A DNA stretch of 64,000 bases, taken from assembly GCF_018614875.1 (NCBI RefSeq), contig NZ_JAGGNW010000017.1, positions 1 through 64,000 of the forward strand. The letters are read 5' to 3'. A model generated the notes under the pieces. It did no database searches, was not told the origin of the DNA, and saw only the letters and a program-made list of their open reading frames with translations. Every line of letters starts with the position of its first letter. Position 1 is the stretch's first letter. The position numbers and the translations under genes were made by a program. Positions 41,517 to 49,571 of the stretch are shown one piece after another. The DNA comes from Variovorax paradoxus (lineage in GTDB: Bacteria; Pseudomonadota; Gammaproteobacteria; Burkholderiales; Burkholderiaceae_C).

Positions 41517-42275
41517 ATGTTCAGCGTCTATGAAATCCTTCGCGACAACTGGCTGCTGCTGCTCGTCGGCCAGTACCCCAGCGGGCCGCTCGGTGGCATC
41601 GTCGCCACGCTGATCCTGTCGGTGCTGGGCATCGTGCTGGCGTTTCCGCTGTCGGTGCTGCTGGCGCTGGCGCGGCTGTCGCCGTGGCGCCTGCTGCGCT
41701 GGCCGGCCACGGTGCTGGTCTACGTGGTGCGCGGCGTGCCGCTGCTGATGGTGATTTTGTGGGTCTACTTCCTGGTGCCGATCCTGATCGGGCGGGACGT
41801 GTCGGGCTTCACCACCATGCTCTGCACGCTGGTGATCTACGAAGGCGCCTATCTGTCGGAGGTGGTGCGCGCCGGCATCCAGGCCCTGCCCAAGGGCCAG
41901 ACCGAGGCGGCGCGCGCGCTCGGCCACAGCCACCTCGGCACGATGTGGTTCGTGATCCTGCCGCAGGCGCTCTACAACATGCTGCCGAGCATGCTGAGCC
42001 AGTTCATCTCCACCATCAAGGAGACCACGCTGGGCTACGTCATCAACGTGCAGGAGCTGACCTTCGCGGCCAACCAGATCAACAACCAGCTGCTGACCAA
42101 GCCGTTCCAGGTGTTCTTCATCCTGGCGATGACCTACTACGTCGTCTGCTTCAGCCTGACCCAGCTCGCGCAGTGGCTGGAGCGGCGCGTGGCCCACAAG
42201 CGCCTGGGCGCCGCCGCCGTGAAGGCGTCCGAAGACGGCGTTTCGCTGCCGCCGCCGGTGGTGGTGAATCCGTGA
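41517..42275 (+). CDS. Polar amino-acid ABC transporter permease 2
   Basis: A 252-residue HisQ/GlnP-type permease with GGIVATLILSVLGIVLAFPL, VRGVPLLMVILWVYFLVPIL and the EAA loop EAARALGHSHLGTMWFVILP. It is the partner of the permease directly upstream. A C-terminal tail (AAAVKASEDGVSLPPP) is slightly longer than usual. Start ATG at 41517. Confidence 0.94.
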   Translation: MFSVYEILRDNWLLLLVGQYPSGPLGGIVATLILSVLGIVLAFPLSVLLALARLSPWRLLRWPATVLVYVVRGVPLLMVILWVYFLVPILIGRDVSGFTTMLCTLVIYEGAYLSEVVRAGIQALPKGQTEAARALGHSHLGTMWFVILPQALYNMLPSMLSQFISTIKETTLGYVINVQELTFAANQINNQLLTKPFQVFFILAMTYYVVCFSLTQLAQWLERRVAHKRLGAAAVKASEDGVSLPPPVVVNP

Positions 42276-42320
42276 GGCCGCGCACGACGGCCATCGACAG
42301 CAAAGCAAGGAGACAGATCC

Positions 42321-43091
42321 ATGAACCCCGTTCCACATCCCGCAGGGGATGACACCATGATCCTGTTCTCCAACATCAACAAGTGGTATGGCGACTACCA
42401 GGCGCTCGCCGACGTCAACGCCGAGGTGAAGAAGGGCGAGGTGGTGGTGGTCTGCGGGCCTTCGGGCTCCGGCAAGTCCACGCTGATCCGCACCGTCAAC
42501 CGGCTGGAGGAAGTGAAGTCGGGGCAGCTGCTGTTCGACGGCCATGACATCCACGCGCCCATGAGCAGCGCGGCGCTCAACAAGCTGCGCAGCCGCATCG
42601 GCTTCGTGTTCCAGAGCTTCAACCTGTTTCCGCATCTCTCGGTGCTGGAGAACATCATGCTGTCGCCCATGCGGGTGCTGGGCGTGAAGCGCTCCGAGGC
42701 GAAGGCGAGGGCGGCGCAGCTGCTCGAGCGCGTCGGCCTGTCGAACAAGGCCGGTGCGTACCCGGCCCAGCTCTCGGGCGGGCAGCAGCAGCGCGTGGCC
42801 ATTGCCCGCGCGCTCGCCATGGAGCCGCCCGCGATGCTGTTCGACGAGCCCACCAGCGCGCTCGACCCCGAGATGGTGGGCGAGGTGCTGTCGGTGATGC
42901 GCAGCCTTGCCAACGACGGCATGACCATGATGTGCGTCACGCACGAGATGAACTTCGCCCGCGAGGTGGCCGACCGCGTCTGGTTCATGGACGCGGGCCG
43001 CATTCTCGAGAAGGCCGACCCCGAGACCTTCTTCAAGAGCCCGCAGCATCCGCGCGCGCAGCGCTTCCTGTCGGATCTGCGCGCGCACTGA
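42321..43091 (+). CDS. Polar amino-acid ABC transporter ATP-binding protein
   Basis: A 256-residue GlnQ-family ATPase: Walker A CGPSGSGKSTLIRTVN, Q-loop FVFQSFNLFPHLSVLENI, signature LSGGQQQRVAIARALAMEP, Walker B AMLFDEPTSALDPEMV and H-loop VTHEMNFAREVAD. The ATG at 42321 has an AAGGAGACAG ribosome site; an ATG at 42357 would give the commoner family start (MILFSNINKWYG). It follows the two permeases with a 45-bp gap. Confidence 0.95.
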   Translation: MNPVPHPAGDDTMILFSNINKWYGDYQALADVNAEVKKGEVVVVCGPSGSGKSTLIRTVNRLEEVKSGQLLFDGHDIHAPMSSAALNKLRSRIGFVFQSFNLFPHLSVLENIMLSPMRVLGVKRSEAKARAAQLLERVGLSNKAGAYPAQLSGGQQQRVAIARALAMEPPAMLFDEPTSALDPEMVGEVLSVMRSLANDGMTMMCVTHEMNFAREVADRVWFMDAGRILEKADPETFFKSPQHPRAQRFLSDLRAH

Positions 43092-43138
43092 ATCTTCGTT
43101 GTCCTTTCCCTCTCCGCACATTTCCCCAGGAGTTCACC

Positions 43139-43981
43139 ATGTCGACCAGAACCGCTTTCCGTCTCACCGCCATCGGCGCCTGTCTGTGTGCTGCGTCCTT
43201 GCTGGCGCATGCCGACCAGTGGAGCGACATCAGCCAGCGCAAGGAACTGCGCTGCGGCACCTTCGCCGACGTGCCGCCGTTCGCGGCCCCCGATCCGAAA
43301 ACGCGCGAGATGGTGGGCCACGACGTCGACCTGTGCCACGCGCTGGCCAAGGAGCTCGGCCTGACGGCCAAGGTCACGCCGCTGTCGGTGGAGGCGCGCG
43401 TGCCCGAGGTGAAGCTCGGCCGCGTCGACGTGACGGTCGCCAACCTGGCCTACACCAAGAGCCGCGGCGAGCAGATCCAGTTCAGCGATCCGTACTACGT
43501 GGCCAAGGAAATGCTGGCGGTGAAAGCCTCCGACCCGGGCACCGGCAAGGCCGACTTCAAGGGCAAGCGCCTGAGCTCGACCAAGGGCTCGACCTCGGAG
43601 CTGTCGATCAAGATGAACGGTTCGGAGCCGGTGACCTTCCAGGACACGGGCTCGGCCTTCATGGCGCTGCAGCAGAACAAGTCGGTCGGCATGGTCGCGA
43701 ACACGATGACCATCACCAAGCTGGTCAACCAGTCGAAGACCGAAGGCGTGGCGCTGAAGATGATCAAGGAGCCGATGGTGCTGCAGCCCATCGGCGTCGG
43801 CATGAAGAAGGACGAGCCGGCGCTGCTGGCCAAGGTGAACGGCGCGCTCTACGCGCTGGAGAAGTCGGGCGAGCTCGACCGGATCTGGGCGAAGTGGCTC
43901 GGCCCGAACACCGAATACAAGATGACGCGTGAAGAAAAGGTCACGCCGCTGGCCGACCTCAAGTTCGAACTGCTGCCCTGA
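43139..43981 (+). CDS. Polar amino-acid ABC transporter periplasmic binding protein
   Basis: A 280-residue family-3 solute-binding protein with a signal peptide (1-25, ending LLAHA). The mature part has ISQRKELRCGTFADVPPFAA, DVDLCHALAKELGL, GRVDVTVANLAYTKSRGEQI and DPYYVAKEMLAVKA, the usual amino-acid receptor pattern. The ligand is unknown; the context (PxpABC) suggests 5-oxoproline or another cyclic amide or amino acid. It is the last gene of the transporter unit. The ribosome site CCAGGAGTTCACC is good. Confidence 0.94.
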   Translation: MSTRTAFRLTAIGACLCAASLLAHADQWSDISQRKELRCGTFADVPPFAAPDPKTREMVGHDVDLCHALAKELGLTAKVTPLSVEARVPEVKLGRVDVTVANLAYTKSRGEQIQFSDPYYVAKEMLAVKASDPGTGKADFKGKRLSSTKGSTSELSIKMNGSEPVTFQDTGSAFMALQQNKSVGMVANTMTITKLVNQSKTEGVALKMIKEPMVLQPIGVGMKKDEPALLAKVNGALYALEKSGELDRIWAKWLGPNTEYKMTREEKVTPLADLKFELLP

Positions 43982-44051
43982 GCTCCTGGCTCGTCGAGCT
44001 GTCGTTCACTGGCACCGTCTCGGCGTGCGATCTTTCCGGTGCCATGGCCAT

Positions 44052-44990
44052 TCAACCAACGCCGGCCCCGCCTCGCTTCGGTTTCTTGATCATCCACAGC
44101 GCAACGGCCATCAGCGCGACTCCCGCAGCCTGGACGGCATTCAAGGTCCGGCCATACACACACCAGTCCACCAGCACGGCGGTCAGTGGGTACACGAATT
44201 GCAAAACGGCGATCTTCCCGAGGGGAAGCCGGGCCATGCCCGCGAAAAGAATGGCATAGGCCAGGCCGGTGTGCAGCACGCCCAATCCCGCCAGCCAAGC
44301 CCATGCCGACGCCTGGTCCGGCCAGCCGAACACAAAGGGCACCCACGCCAGAACGACGACGCCGGTCGCGCACTGCCACCAGGCCAGGGCATAGGACGTG
44401 ATGATTTTTTCCGTATTGGCCAGGATCGCCACGGCGGCGTAGCACAGCGAGCCGCCCAGGCACATGAGCAGGCCCAGCGCGTAATCACTCCCCCATGAGA
44501 CCTCCGACGCGGCGCCACCCACCAGGCCGGTCGTCAACGCCAGCCCGCACAGCGCGGCCAAGGTGGCCGCCCACTGACGCGGAGACACCGCTTCACGCAG
44601 GACCAGTGCGCCGAAGAGAATAATCCACACCGGCTGGATGTGGAAAACGATGGTGGCCACCGCAATGGAGATGCGCGGGATGGCCGCGAAGAACAGCGCC
44701 CAGTTCACGACCATCAAGCAGCCCGTCGCGCAAGCGATCCACCAGCTTTTGCCGCGCAGCCGCAGCTCGTTCGTTCGCCCGGTGGCCAAGCCCCACGCGA
44801 GCAAGGCCAATGCACCGAAGGCGCAGCGAAACAGGACGGTGACCAGCGGATGCTGGTGCGCTTCTTCCACGAAGACACCGACGGTGCCGAGCAGCATGCC
44901 GCCGGCAATCAGCAGCCATTGCCCCGTGCTTTCCCGATTCGATGGTCGTGCCGCCGCGAACGCCGGGTGCACCTGAGCCTTCTTTTGCAT
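44052..44990 (-). CDS. EamA/DMT-family transporter
   Basis: A 312-residue membrane protein with about ten transmembrane helices in two EamA halves (first from WLLIAGGMLLGTVGVFVEEA, second from ALGLLMCLGGSLCYAAVAIL), the drug/metabolite transporter layout. Members usually export amino acids or metabolites. I chose the ATG at 44990; the frame is open further to 45074 (with an ATG at 45032), but that part runs into the palindromic operator. It is divergent from a LysR gene that probably controls it. Confidence 0.88.
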   Translation of the reverse strand: MQKKAQVHPAFAAARPSNRESTGQWLLIAGGMLLGTVGVFVEEAHQHPLVTVLFRCAFGALALLAWGLATGRTNELRLRGKSWWIACATGCLMVVNWALFFAAIPRISIAVATIVFHIQPVWIILFGALVLREAVSPRQWAATLAALCGLALTTGLVGGAASEVSWGSDYALGLLMCLGGSLCYAAVAILANTEKIITSYALAWWQCATGVVVLAWVPFVFGWPDQASAWAWLAGLGVLHTGLAYAILFAGMARLPLGKIAVLQFVYPLTAVLVDWCVYGRTLNAVQAAGVALMAVALWMIKKPKRGGAGVG

Positions 44991-45047
44991 GAAGGCGATC
45001 GTCTGCCGGTCCGGCAATGGCGTAAAGCGCATAGTTCGAACGTTTAT

Positions 45048-45064
45048 CATTCGAATATCGAATG
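45048..45064. promoter_or_regulatory. LysR-type palindromic operator
   Basis: CATTCGAATATCGAATG is a perfect palindrome (7-bp arms, ATA centre) that contains the T-N11-A pattern. It lies 10 bp upstream of the LysR start and 58 bp upstream of the transporter start, the classical place for LysR binding to a divergent promoter. Confidence 0.65.
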
Positions 45065-45073
45065 AGAGCGACA

Positions 45074-45943
45074 ATGAAGTATCCCGATTTCCAGATCGAC
45101 TGGCTGCGCGCCCTGGTGGCGGTGGTGGATGCCGGTTCGCTGTCTGCCGCTGCGCCCATGGTTCACCGCTCCCAATCCGCAGTGAGCATGCAGATCAAGA
45201 AGCTGGAGAACGCGCTCGGGCGGCCCGTTCTGCTGCGCGGCCCACGGCACCTGGAAGTGACGCCGGCGGGCGCGGAACTGCTGGTCCATGCACGCCGCAT
45301 GCTCGAACTGCAGTCGGAAACCCAGAACGCCATGTTTGGACCGCAACTCGCCGGTCGCGTGCGGCTGGGCGTGCCGGACGACTACGCATCCACCTACCTG
45401 ACGCCTGTGCTGCGCAGCTTTGCCGGCCGCTACAAGGGCGTGGAAATTGAGCTGACCTGCGAACAGTCGACCTCCCTCATACCCAAGATCGTGCGGGGCG
45501 AACTGGACCTGGCCCTGGTCTCCCGCGACAAGCCGCAACGCGGACAGCTTCTGTTCCAGGAACCCCTGGTATGGGTAGGCACGGCACAGCATGAAGCCTG
45601 GCGCCGGGATCCGTTGCCGATTGCAGTCTACGAGGCGGGAAGCATGGCCCGAATCGCTGCTCTCTCGAGTCTGGCTGCCCAACGGCGCTCCTATCGCATC
45701 GCCTACCACAGCTCCAGCCTCGCCGGTCAACTGGCGGCCGTGGAGAGCGGTTTGGCGGTGGCCGTCTTCACGCGCTGCAGCGTTCCGGGCAACCTGCAGA
45801 TATTGCAAAACCTGCCCACCGGGTTTGATCTGCCGAAACTCAGGTCGATGGATGTGGCTGCGCTGCGCAGCAAGGCGTCGCTGCGATCGCCTGCGGTCGA
45901 CGCCATGTACGAGCAGATGGTGAAGACTCTGTGCCCGGCATAG
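45074..45943 (+). CDS. LysR-family regulator, divergent from EamA transporter
   Basis: A 289-residue LysR regulator: IDWLRALVAVVDAGSLSAAA and VHRSQSAVSMQIKKLENALG form the DNA-binding domain, with an effector domain from about 90. The ATG at 45074 has GAGAG five bases before it; the ATG at 45062 is within the palindromic operator and is less likely. The divergent arrangement suggests control of the EamA exporter in response to its substrate. Confidence 0.92.
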   Translation: MKYPDFQIDWLRALVAVVDAGSLSAAAPMVHRSQSAVSMQIKKLENALGRPVLLRGPRHLEVTPAGAELLVHARRMLELQSETQNAMFGPQLAGRVRLGVPDDYASTYLTPVLRSFAGRYKGVEIELTCEQSTSLIPKIVRGELDLALVSRDKPQRGQLLFQEPLVWVGTAQHEAWRRDPLPIAVYEAGSMARIAALSSLAAQRRSYRIAYHSSSLAGQLAAVESGLAVAVFTRCSVPGNLQILQNLPTGFDLPKLRSMDVAALRSKASLRSPAVDAMYEQMVKTLCPA

Positions 45944-45962
45944 GCCAGCTGATTGCGAGCGC

Positions 45963-46094
45963 GCCGATGGCGAGCGCGGCGCTCTGCGGCCGACCAAGCT
46001 GAGCTTGGGCGCCTGCGACACCAAGGAGCAGATCACCGGACACGGCTTCCGCGCTACGGCGCGGATCGCTGCTCAAGCTGCGCATGTTCCTTAA
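45963..46094 (+). pseudogene. C-terminal scrap of a P4-type integrase
   Basis: In one frame ending at a TAA (46092-46094), the sequence reads ACDTKEQITGHGFRATARIA. This is the tyrosine-recombinase C-terminal motif of P4/prophage integrases (G-x-DTKEQ/T-ITGHGFRATAR, the catalytic HxxR region). The rest of the integrase, including the catalytic Tyr, is missing, and the frame stops 14 codons after the motif. It lies immediately upstream of the AbiEi/AbiEii pair and marks an old mobile-element scar. Confidence 0.65.
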
Positions 46095-46124
46095 TTTCGT
46101 CAAAGAATTGAAAATAACGATGAA

Positions 46125-46751
46125 ATGGAACATACTGCTGAAATCATGCGGCAGCCCACGCACGCCCGGCACATCCTCGATCTGCTTGCGCAGAAGGGGA
46201 TGCTGCGCCCAAGCGATCTGGACGCCATTGAAGCGCCCCGGATCGCTCTGACGCGCATGACCGCGGCCGGCCTGCTGGAGAAAGTCGGCCGCGGTCTTTA
46301 CCGCCTGCCCGAACGCGATGGTTCCGAGCACGAGAGCCTGATTGCCATTGCCACCAAGGTCCCGCAGGCGGTGTTCTGTCTGCTCACAGCCCTGCAATTC
46401 CATGAGCTGACCACACAGCTGCCGCGCCAAGTCTGGATCGCGATGCCCCGCGGCAGTCATGTGCCGAGGATCGACTACCCGCCCCTGAAGATGGTTCAGG
46501 TTTCTGGCGAGGCCTATTCGGCGGGTGTCGAGGTGGTCGAACGCGATCAAGTTCAACTGCGTGTCTACGGTGTGGCCAAGACGGTGGTCGACTGCTTCAA
46601 GCACCGCAACAAGATCGGCCTGGACGTGGCGCTGGAAGCTCTTCGGGACGCGCGTGCCCAGCGGAAGGCATCGGCGGACGATCTCTGGCACTACGCCAAG
46701 ATCTGCCGCGTCGCCAATGTGATGCGCCCCTACCTGGAGGCGATCGAATGA
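46125..46751 (+). CDS. AbiEi-type antitoxin
   Basis: A 208-residue protein of the type IV antitoxin AbiEi family. The N-terminal winged helix lies at about 10-70 (ARHILDLLAQKGMLRPSDLD, then LEKVGRGLYRLPER). The C-terminal domain has SLIAIATKVPQAVFCLLTAL, then QVWIAMPRG and VYGVAKTVVDCFKHRNKIG. AbiEi represses the pair and neutralises AbiEii, a nucleotidyltransferase that arrests growth; such pairs can abort phage infection. The start region has an AT-rich promoter (TTGAAAATAACG just upstream). It overlaps the toxin gene by 4 bp. Confidence 0.93.
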   Translation: MEHTAEIMRQPTHARHILDLLAQKGMLRPSDLDAIEAPRIALTRMTAAGLLEKVGRGLYRLPERDGSEHESLIAIATKVPQAVFCLLTALQFHELTTQLPRQVWIAMPRGSHVPRIDYPPLKMVQVSGEAYSAGVEVVERDQVQLRVYGVAKTVVDCFKHRNKIGLDVALEALRDARAQRKASADDLWHYAKICRVANVMRPYLEAIE

Positions 46752-47674
46752 GCAAGGATCTTGCGGCGTCCGTTCGGGCGCGCCTGCTCAACATCGCCAA
46801 GGCGCAACGGGTTGACTTCAACCAGGTGCTGGTGCGCTTCGCGCTGGAGCGCATGCTCTATCGACTGAGCCAATCCGCGCATGTCGATCGCTTCGTGCTC
46901 AAGGGGGCGCTGTTGTTCACGCTCTGGTACGACACGCCGCACCGCGCGACGCGCGATGCCGACCTGCTGGGATTTGGGACGAGCGATCTAGGGTCGGTCG
47001 CACAGACCTTCCGTGACATCGCAAGCGTGGAAGTGGACGATGGCATCACCTTCGATCCGGAGTCGGTCAAGGTGGAGGAAATCCGCAAGGACGCCGGCTA
47101 TGCCGGGGCCCGGGTCTTGATCGATGGCCACATTGCGAGGGCGCGCTGCAAGACGCAGATCGATGTTGGCTTTGGGGATGCTGTCACGCCTGGGCCGGTC
47201 GATGCGGTCTATCCGGTTCTGATCGCTGATATGCCGGCGCCACGCCTGCGCACTTATCCGGTCTACACCGTCGTTTCGGAAAAATTGCACGCGATTGCCG
47301 TACTGGGAATGACCAACAGCCGGCTCAAGGACTACCTGGATCTATCGGTCTTGCTGGAGCGCGAGGCGCTGGATACCGAGATGCTGGCCAGCGCCATTGC
47401 CGCCACGTTTATCCGGCGTGGCATAGAGGTGCCGAGTTCGCTGCCCGTGGGCCTGACCGATGAGTTCGCAGAAGATCCGTCGCGCCAAGCGCTGTGGCAT
47501 TCATTCCTCAGGAAGAACGCCATGGCGTCGCAGCCGCTGGTCGATGTGGCCAGGCCCGGAGCTCTACGCTGGGCCATGCGGAGGCCGATATCGGTCCAGG
47601 CACGCTCGATGAGTCATCGGGGCCGCGCCAGGCTTTCGGCAAGCTCCCACAACGAGCCCATCTGCCCTGAATGA
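46748..47674 (+). CDS. AbiEii/AbiGii-type nucleotidyltransferase toxin
   Basis: A 308-residue protein with the AbiEii domain. DRFVLKGALLFTLWYD and RATRDADLLGFG (metal-binding Asp pair) form the nucleotidyltransferase core at about 47-80, followed by TQIDVGFGDAV and TVVSEKLHAIAVLGMTNSRL, then KDYLDL. The last 45 or so residues (after RKNAMASQPLVDVA) are Arg/Ser-rich and unlike the usual helical end of the family. The end overlaps the opposite-strand flavin reductase by 61 bp. This suggests the original 3' end was lost where the island joins the resorcinol cluster, and the frame now reads through. Confidence 0.88.
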   Translation: MSKDLAASVRARLLNIAKAQRVDFNQVLVRFALERMLYRLSQSAHVDRFVLKGALLFTLWYDTPHRATRDADLLGFGTSDLGSVAQTFRDIASVEVDDGITFDPESVKVEEIRKDAGYAGARVLIDGHIARARCKTQIDVGFGDAVTPGPVDAVYPVLIADMPAPRLRTYPVYTVVSEKLHAIAVLGMTNSRLKDYLDLSVLLEREALDTEMLASAIAATFIRRGIEVPSSLPVGLTDEFAEDPSRQALWHSFLRKNAMASQPLVDVARPGALRWAMRRPISVQARSMSHRGRARLSASSHNEPICPE

Positions 47675-48159
47675 AAAAGCAGGGGTGGCGTGTCTGTCCG
47701 AGAGAAGCGGTCCACGCGTCCGAGAACGATGGTGTGATCGCCCTCCTGATGGCGCGAGTAGGTCGAGCATTCGAACGTGGCGACGCTCTCGACGAGCCTC
47801 GCACATCCATTGGGTGCCACCTCGAATGCGTCGGCAAAGCGTTCGAACTTGTCCGCTGCAGGCTTGGCGAAATGCCAGGCCAGGTCGCGCTGCTCGGCGG
47901 TCAGCACGCTGAGGTTGAACGGCCGTGCCGCAAGGAATGCGTCGGCGCTGCGGGTGTCGTCGCGGATGCTCCACAGAATCAAAGGCGGGTCCAGCGACAC
48001 CGAAGCGAAGGAGTTGATCGTCATGCCTTCGCGCTTGCCGTCCGGCGTGGTGGTGGTCACGAGGCACACCCCCGTGGGGAAGGCGCCGAGCGCCTGCCGC
48101 AACTGGCGGGCATCGACCGTCTCGGCCGCGTCGCCCGTGATGAGAGCCCAGGAGTACAT
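47614..48159 (-). CDS. Flavin reductase component of resorcinol hydroxylase (GraD-like)
   Basis: A 181-residue flavin reductase-like protein (DIM6/HpaC fold): LRQALGAFPTGVCLVTTTTP, GMTINSFASVSLDPPLILWS, FNLSVLTAEQRDLAWHFAKP and the C-terminal GDHTIVLGRVDRFSRTDTPP, then LLFHSGQMGSL. It supplies reduced FAD/FMN to the monooxygenase encoded 14 bp upstream in the same operon. The start ATG at 48159 opens the domain. Assignment to resorcinol hydroxylation is by context with the decarboxylase, dioxygenase and maleylacetate reductase. Confidence 0.88.
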   Translation of the reverse strand: MYSWALITGDAAETVDARQLRQALGAFPTGVCLVTTTTPDGKREGMTINSFASVSLDPPLILWSIRDDTRSADAFLAARPFNLSVLTAEQRDLAWHFAKPAADKFERFADAFEVAPNGCARLVESVATFECSTYSRHQEGDHTIVLGRVDRFSRTDTPPLLFHSGQMGSLWELAESLARPR

Positions 48160-48173
48160 GGCCGGTGCCCCGC

Positions 48174-49439
48174 TCAGTACTGGCCCTTCGGCTCGAGGCC
48201 GAGCAGGTATTGACCCACCATCGAAGAGACCGCGTCCCAGTTCAGGCTGATGTGGCGCGAGATCGCATTCGTGTCGCGCCACATGCGCTGGATCGGCAGG
48301 TTCAGCGACAGGCCCGCGCCTCCCACGCTGGCGAATACCGCTTCGACGGCATCGCGCGAGAGGCGTGCGGCAAAAGCATGGTCGCGCCTGTTGCGGATTC
48401 GCTGTTCGACGCTGATGACGTGGCCGTCGAGCGCCATCTGCTCCACCTGTGCGGTGTCCCGGTAGAGCAGGAGCCGCGCTGCATCGACGCTCGCCGATGC
48501 CTCGGCAAGGCGCGACTGCACGGGAAAGAATTCGCTGAGGCGGCTTCCCCCACCGGCCACGGCCCCTCGAGTGACCCGCGAGCCAGCCAGCGCGATCAGT
48601 TCGTCGACGGCGCCTTGCGCGGTGCCGATGATCGGCGACACAAGGCAGACCGGCACCGCCGAAAGAAAAGGGATGCGGTAGATCGGATTCGCATTGACCT
48701 TGGCGCCGGGAGGAGAGTTGGAGGAAGCCTCCGCGAAAGTCAGTTTGCGGTGCCCCGGAATGAAGGTCGGCTTGTCGATGACGATCGCCTTGGAGCCCGT
48801 ACCCGCCTGGCCGGCGACGTGCCAGTTGTCTTCGATCGCCCAATCCGATCGCGGCGCGAGCAGGAAGCCGGCGGTCGGCGGGGCGCCCTTTTCTTCGGGC
48901 GGAAACTGAACGCCCAGCAAGGCCCACTGGGAGTTGTCCACGTTGGATGCGAAGAGCCACTTGCCTTGCACGAGGTAGCCGCCATCCACCTTCTCGGCCA
49001 TGGTGGCCGGCGCATACGAGCCGCAAACGATCGCGCTCGGGTCCTTGCGCCAGACGTCGTCCTGCGCCTCCTCCGGAAAGATCGCGACCAGCCACTGGTG
49101 AATGGCGCCGAGCGAGCAGCCCCAGGACGACGAAGTGCAGCCCCGCGCCAGTTCGCTGACCACGTCGATGAATGCGGTGAATCCGTACTCGAAGCCGCCA
49201 TAGCGCGCCGGCTGCATCAGCTTGAAGAAGCCCGCGTCATGGAAGGCCTGCGTCGTTTCCTCGGAAACGCGGCGATCCTGTTCGGTACGTTGCGCCCGGT
49301 CGCGAAGCATCGGGACTAAATTGCTTGCAGACGCAACTATTGTTTCGATAGCAGGCGCATCTTTCACCGGTGACTTTCGGCCCGGAGCGGGGAGGTCAAC
49401 GCGGTCTAGTTGAGCAAACGGGTTCGCGGCGGCAGGCAT
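48174..49439 (-). CDS. FADH2-dependent monooxygenase, probable resorcinol hydroxylase (GraA-like)
   Basis: A 421-residue protein of the acyl-CoA-dehydrogenase-fold, two-component aromatic hydroxylases (HpaH C2/HsaA group). FFKLMQPARYGGFEYGFTAF, the active-site region SELARGCTSSSWGCSLGAIH, VDGGYLVQGKWLFASNVDNS, then the C-terminal helical bundle ending NAISRHISLNWDAVSSMVGQ and YLLGLEP. With the flavin reductase it would hydroxylate resorcinol to hydroxyquinol, the step between gamma-resorcylate decarboxylase and hydroxyquinol dioxygenase, both in this cluster. It is divergent from the MarR gene, with a palindrome in between. Confidence 0.88.
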   Translation of the reverse strand: MPAAANPFAQLDRVDLPAPGRKSPVKDAPAIETIVASASNLVPMLRDRAQRTEQDRRVSEETTQAFHDAGFFKLMQPARYGGFEYGFTAFIDVVSELARGCTSSSWGCSLGAIHQWLVAIFPEEAQDDVWRKDPSAIVCGSYAPATMAEKVDGGYLVQGKWLFASNVDNSQWALLGVQFPPEEKGAPPTAGFLLAPRSDWAIEDNWHVAGQAGTGSKAIVIDKPTFIPGHRKLTFAEASSNSPPGAKVNANPIYRIPFLSAVPVCLVSPIIGTAQGAVDELIALAGSRVTRGAVAGGGSRLSEFFPVQSRLAEASASVDAARLLLYRDTAQVEQMALDGHVISVEQRIRNRRDHAFAARLSRDAVEAVFASVGGAGLSLNLPIQRMWRDTNAISRHISLNWDAVSSMVGQYLLGLEPKGQY

Positions 49440-49497
49440 GGTGGTCTCCAGATGAGTTGTGGGATGCGACAGGGAAGGCTTCGATTGAAGCCCATAA

Positions 49498-49509
49498 CAT
49501 TTGCAAATG
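49498..49509. promoter_or_regulatory. Candidate MarR operator
   Basis: CATTTGCAAATG is a perfect 12-bp palindrome in the 132-bp gap between the divergent hydroxylase and MarR genes, followed by a second AT-rich palindrome ATTAATTAAT at 49513-49522. Size and position fit a MarR dimer site covering both promoters. Confidence 0.5.
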
Positions 49510-49571
49510 CAATTAATTAATGCTTGGGGTTTACGCTATGCGGGCGCCGAATTTCGCCTGTAGCATTCGGC

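Noticed and set aside
47564..48067. Separate 167-codon minus-strand frame inside the flavin reductase gene
   Set aside because: It is out of frame with the reductase, which has the full DIM6/HpaC motif set; product has no family character.
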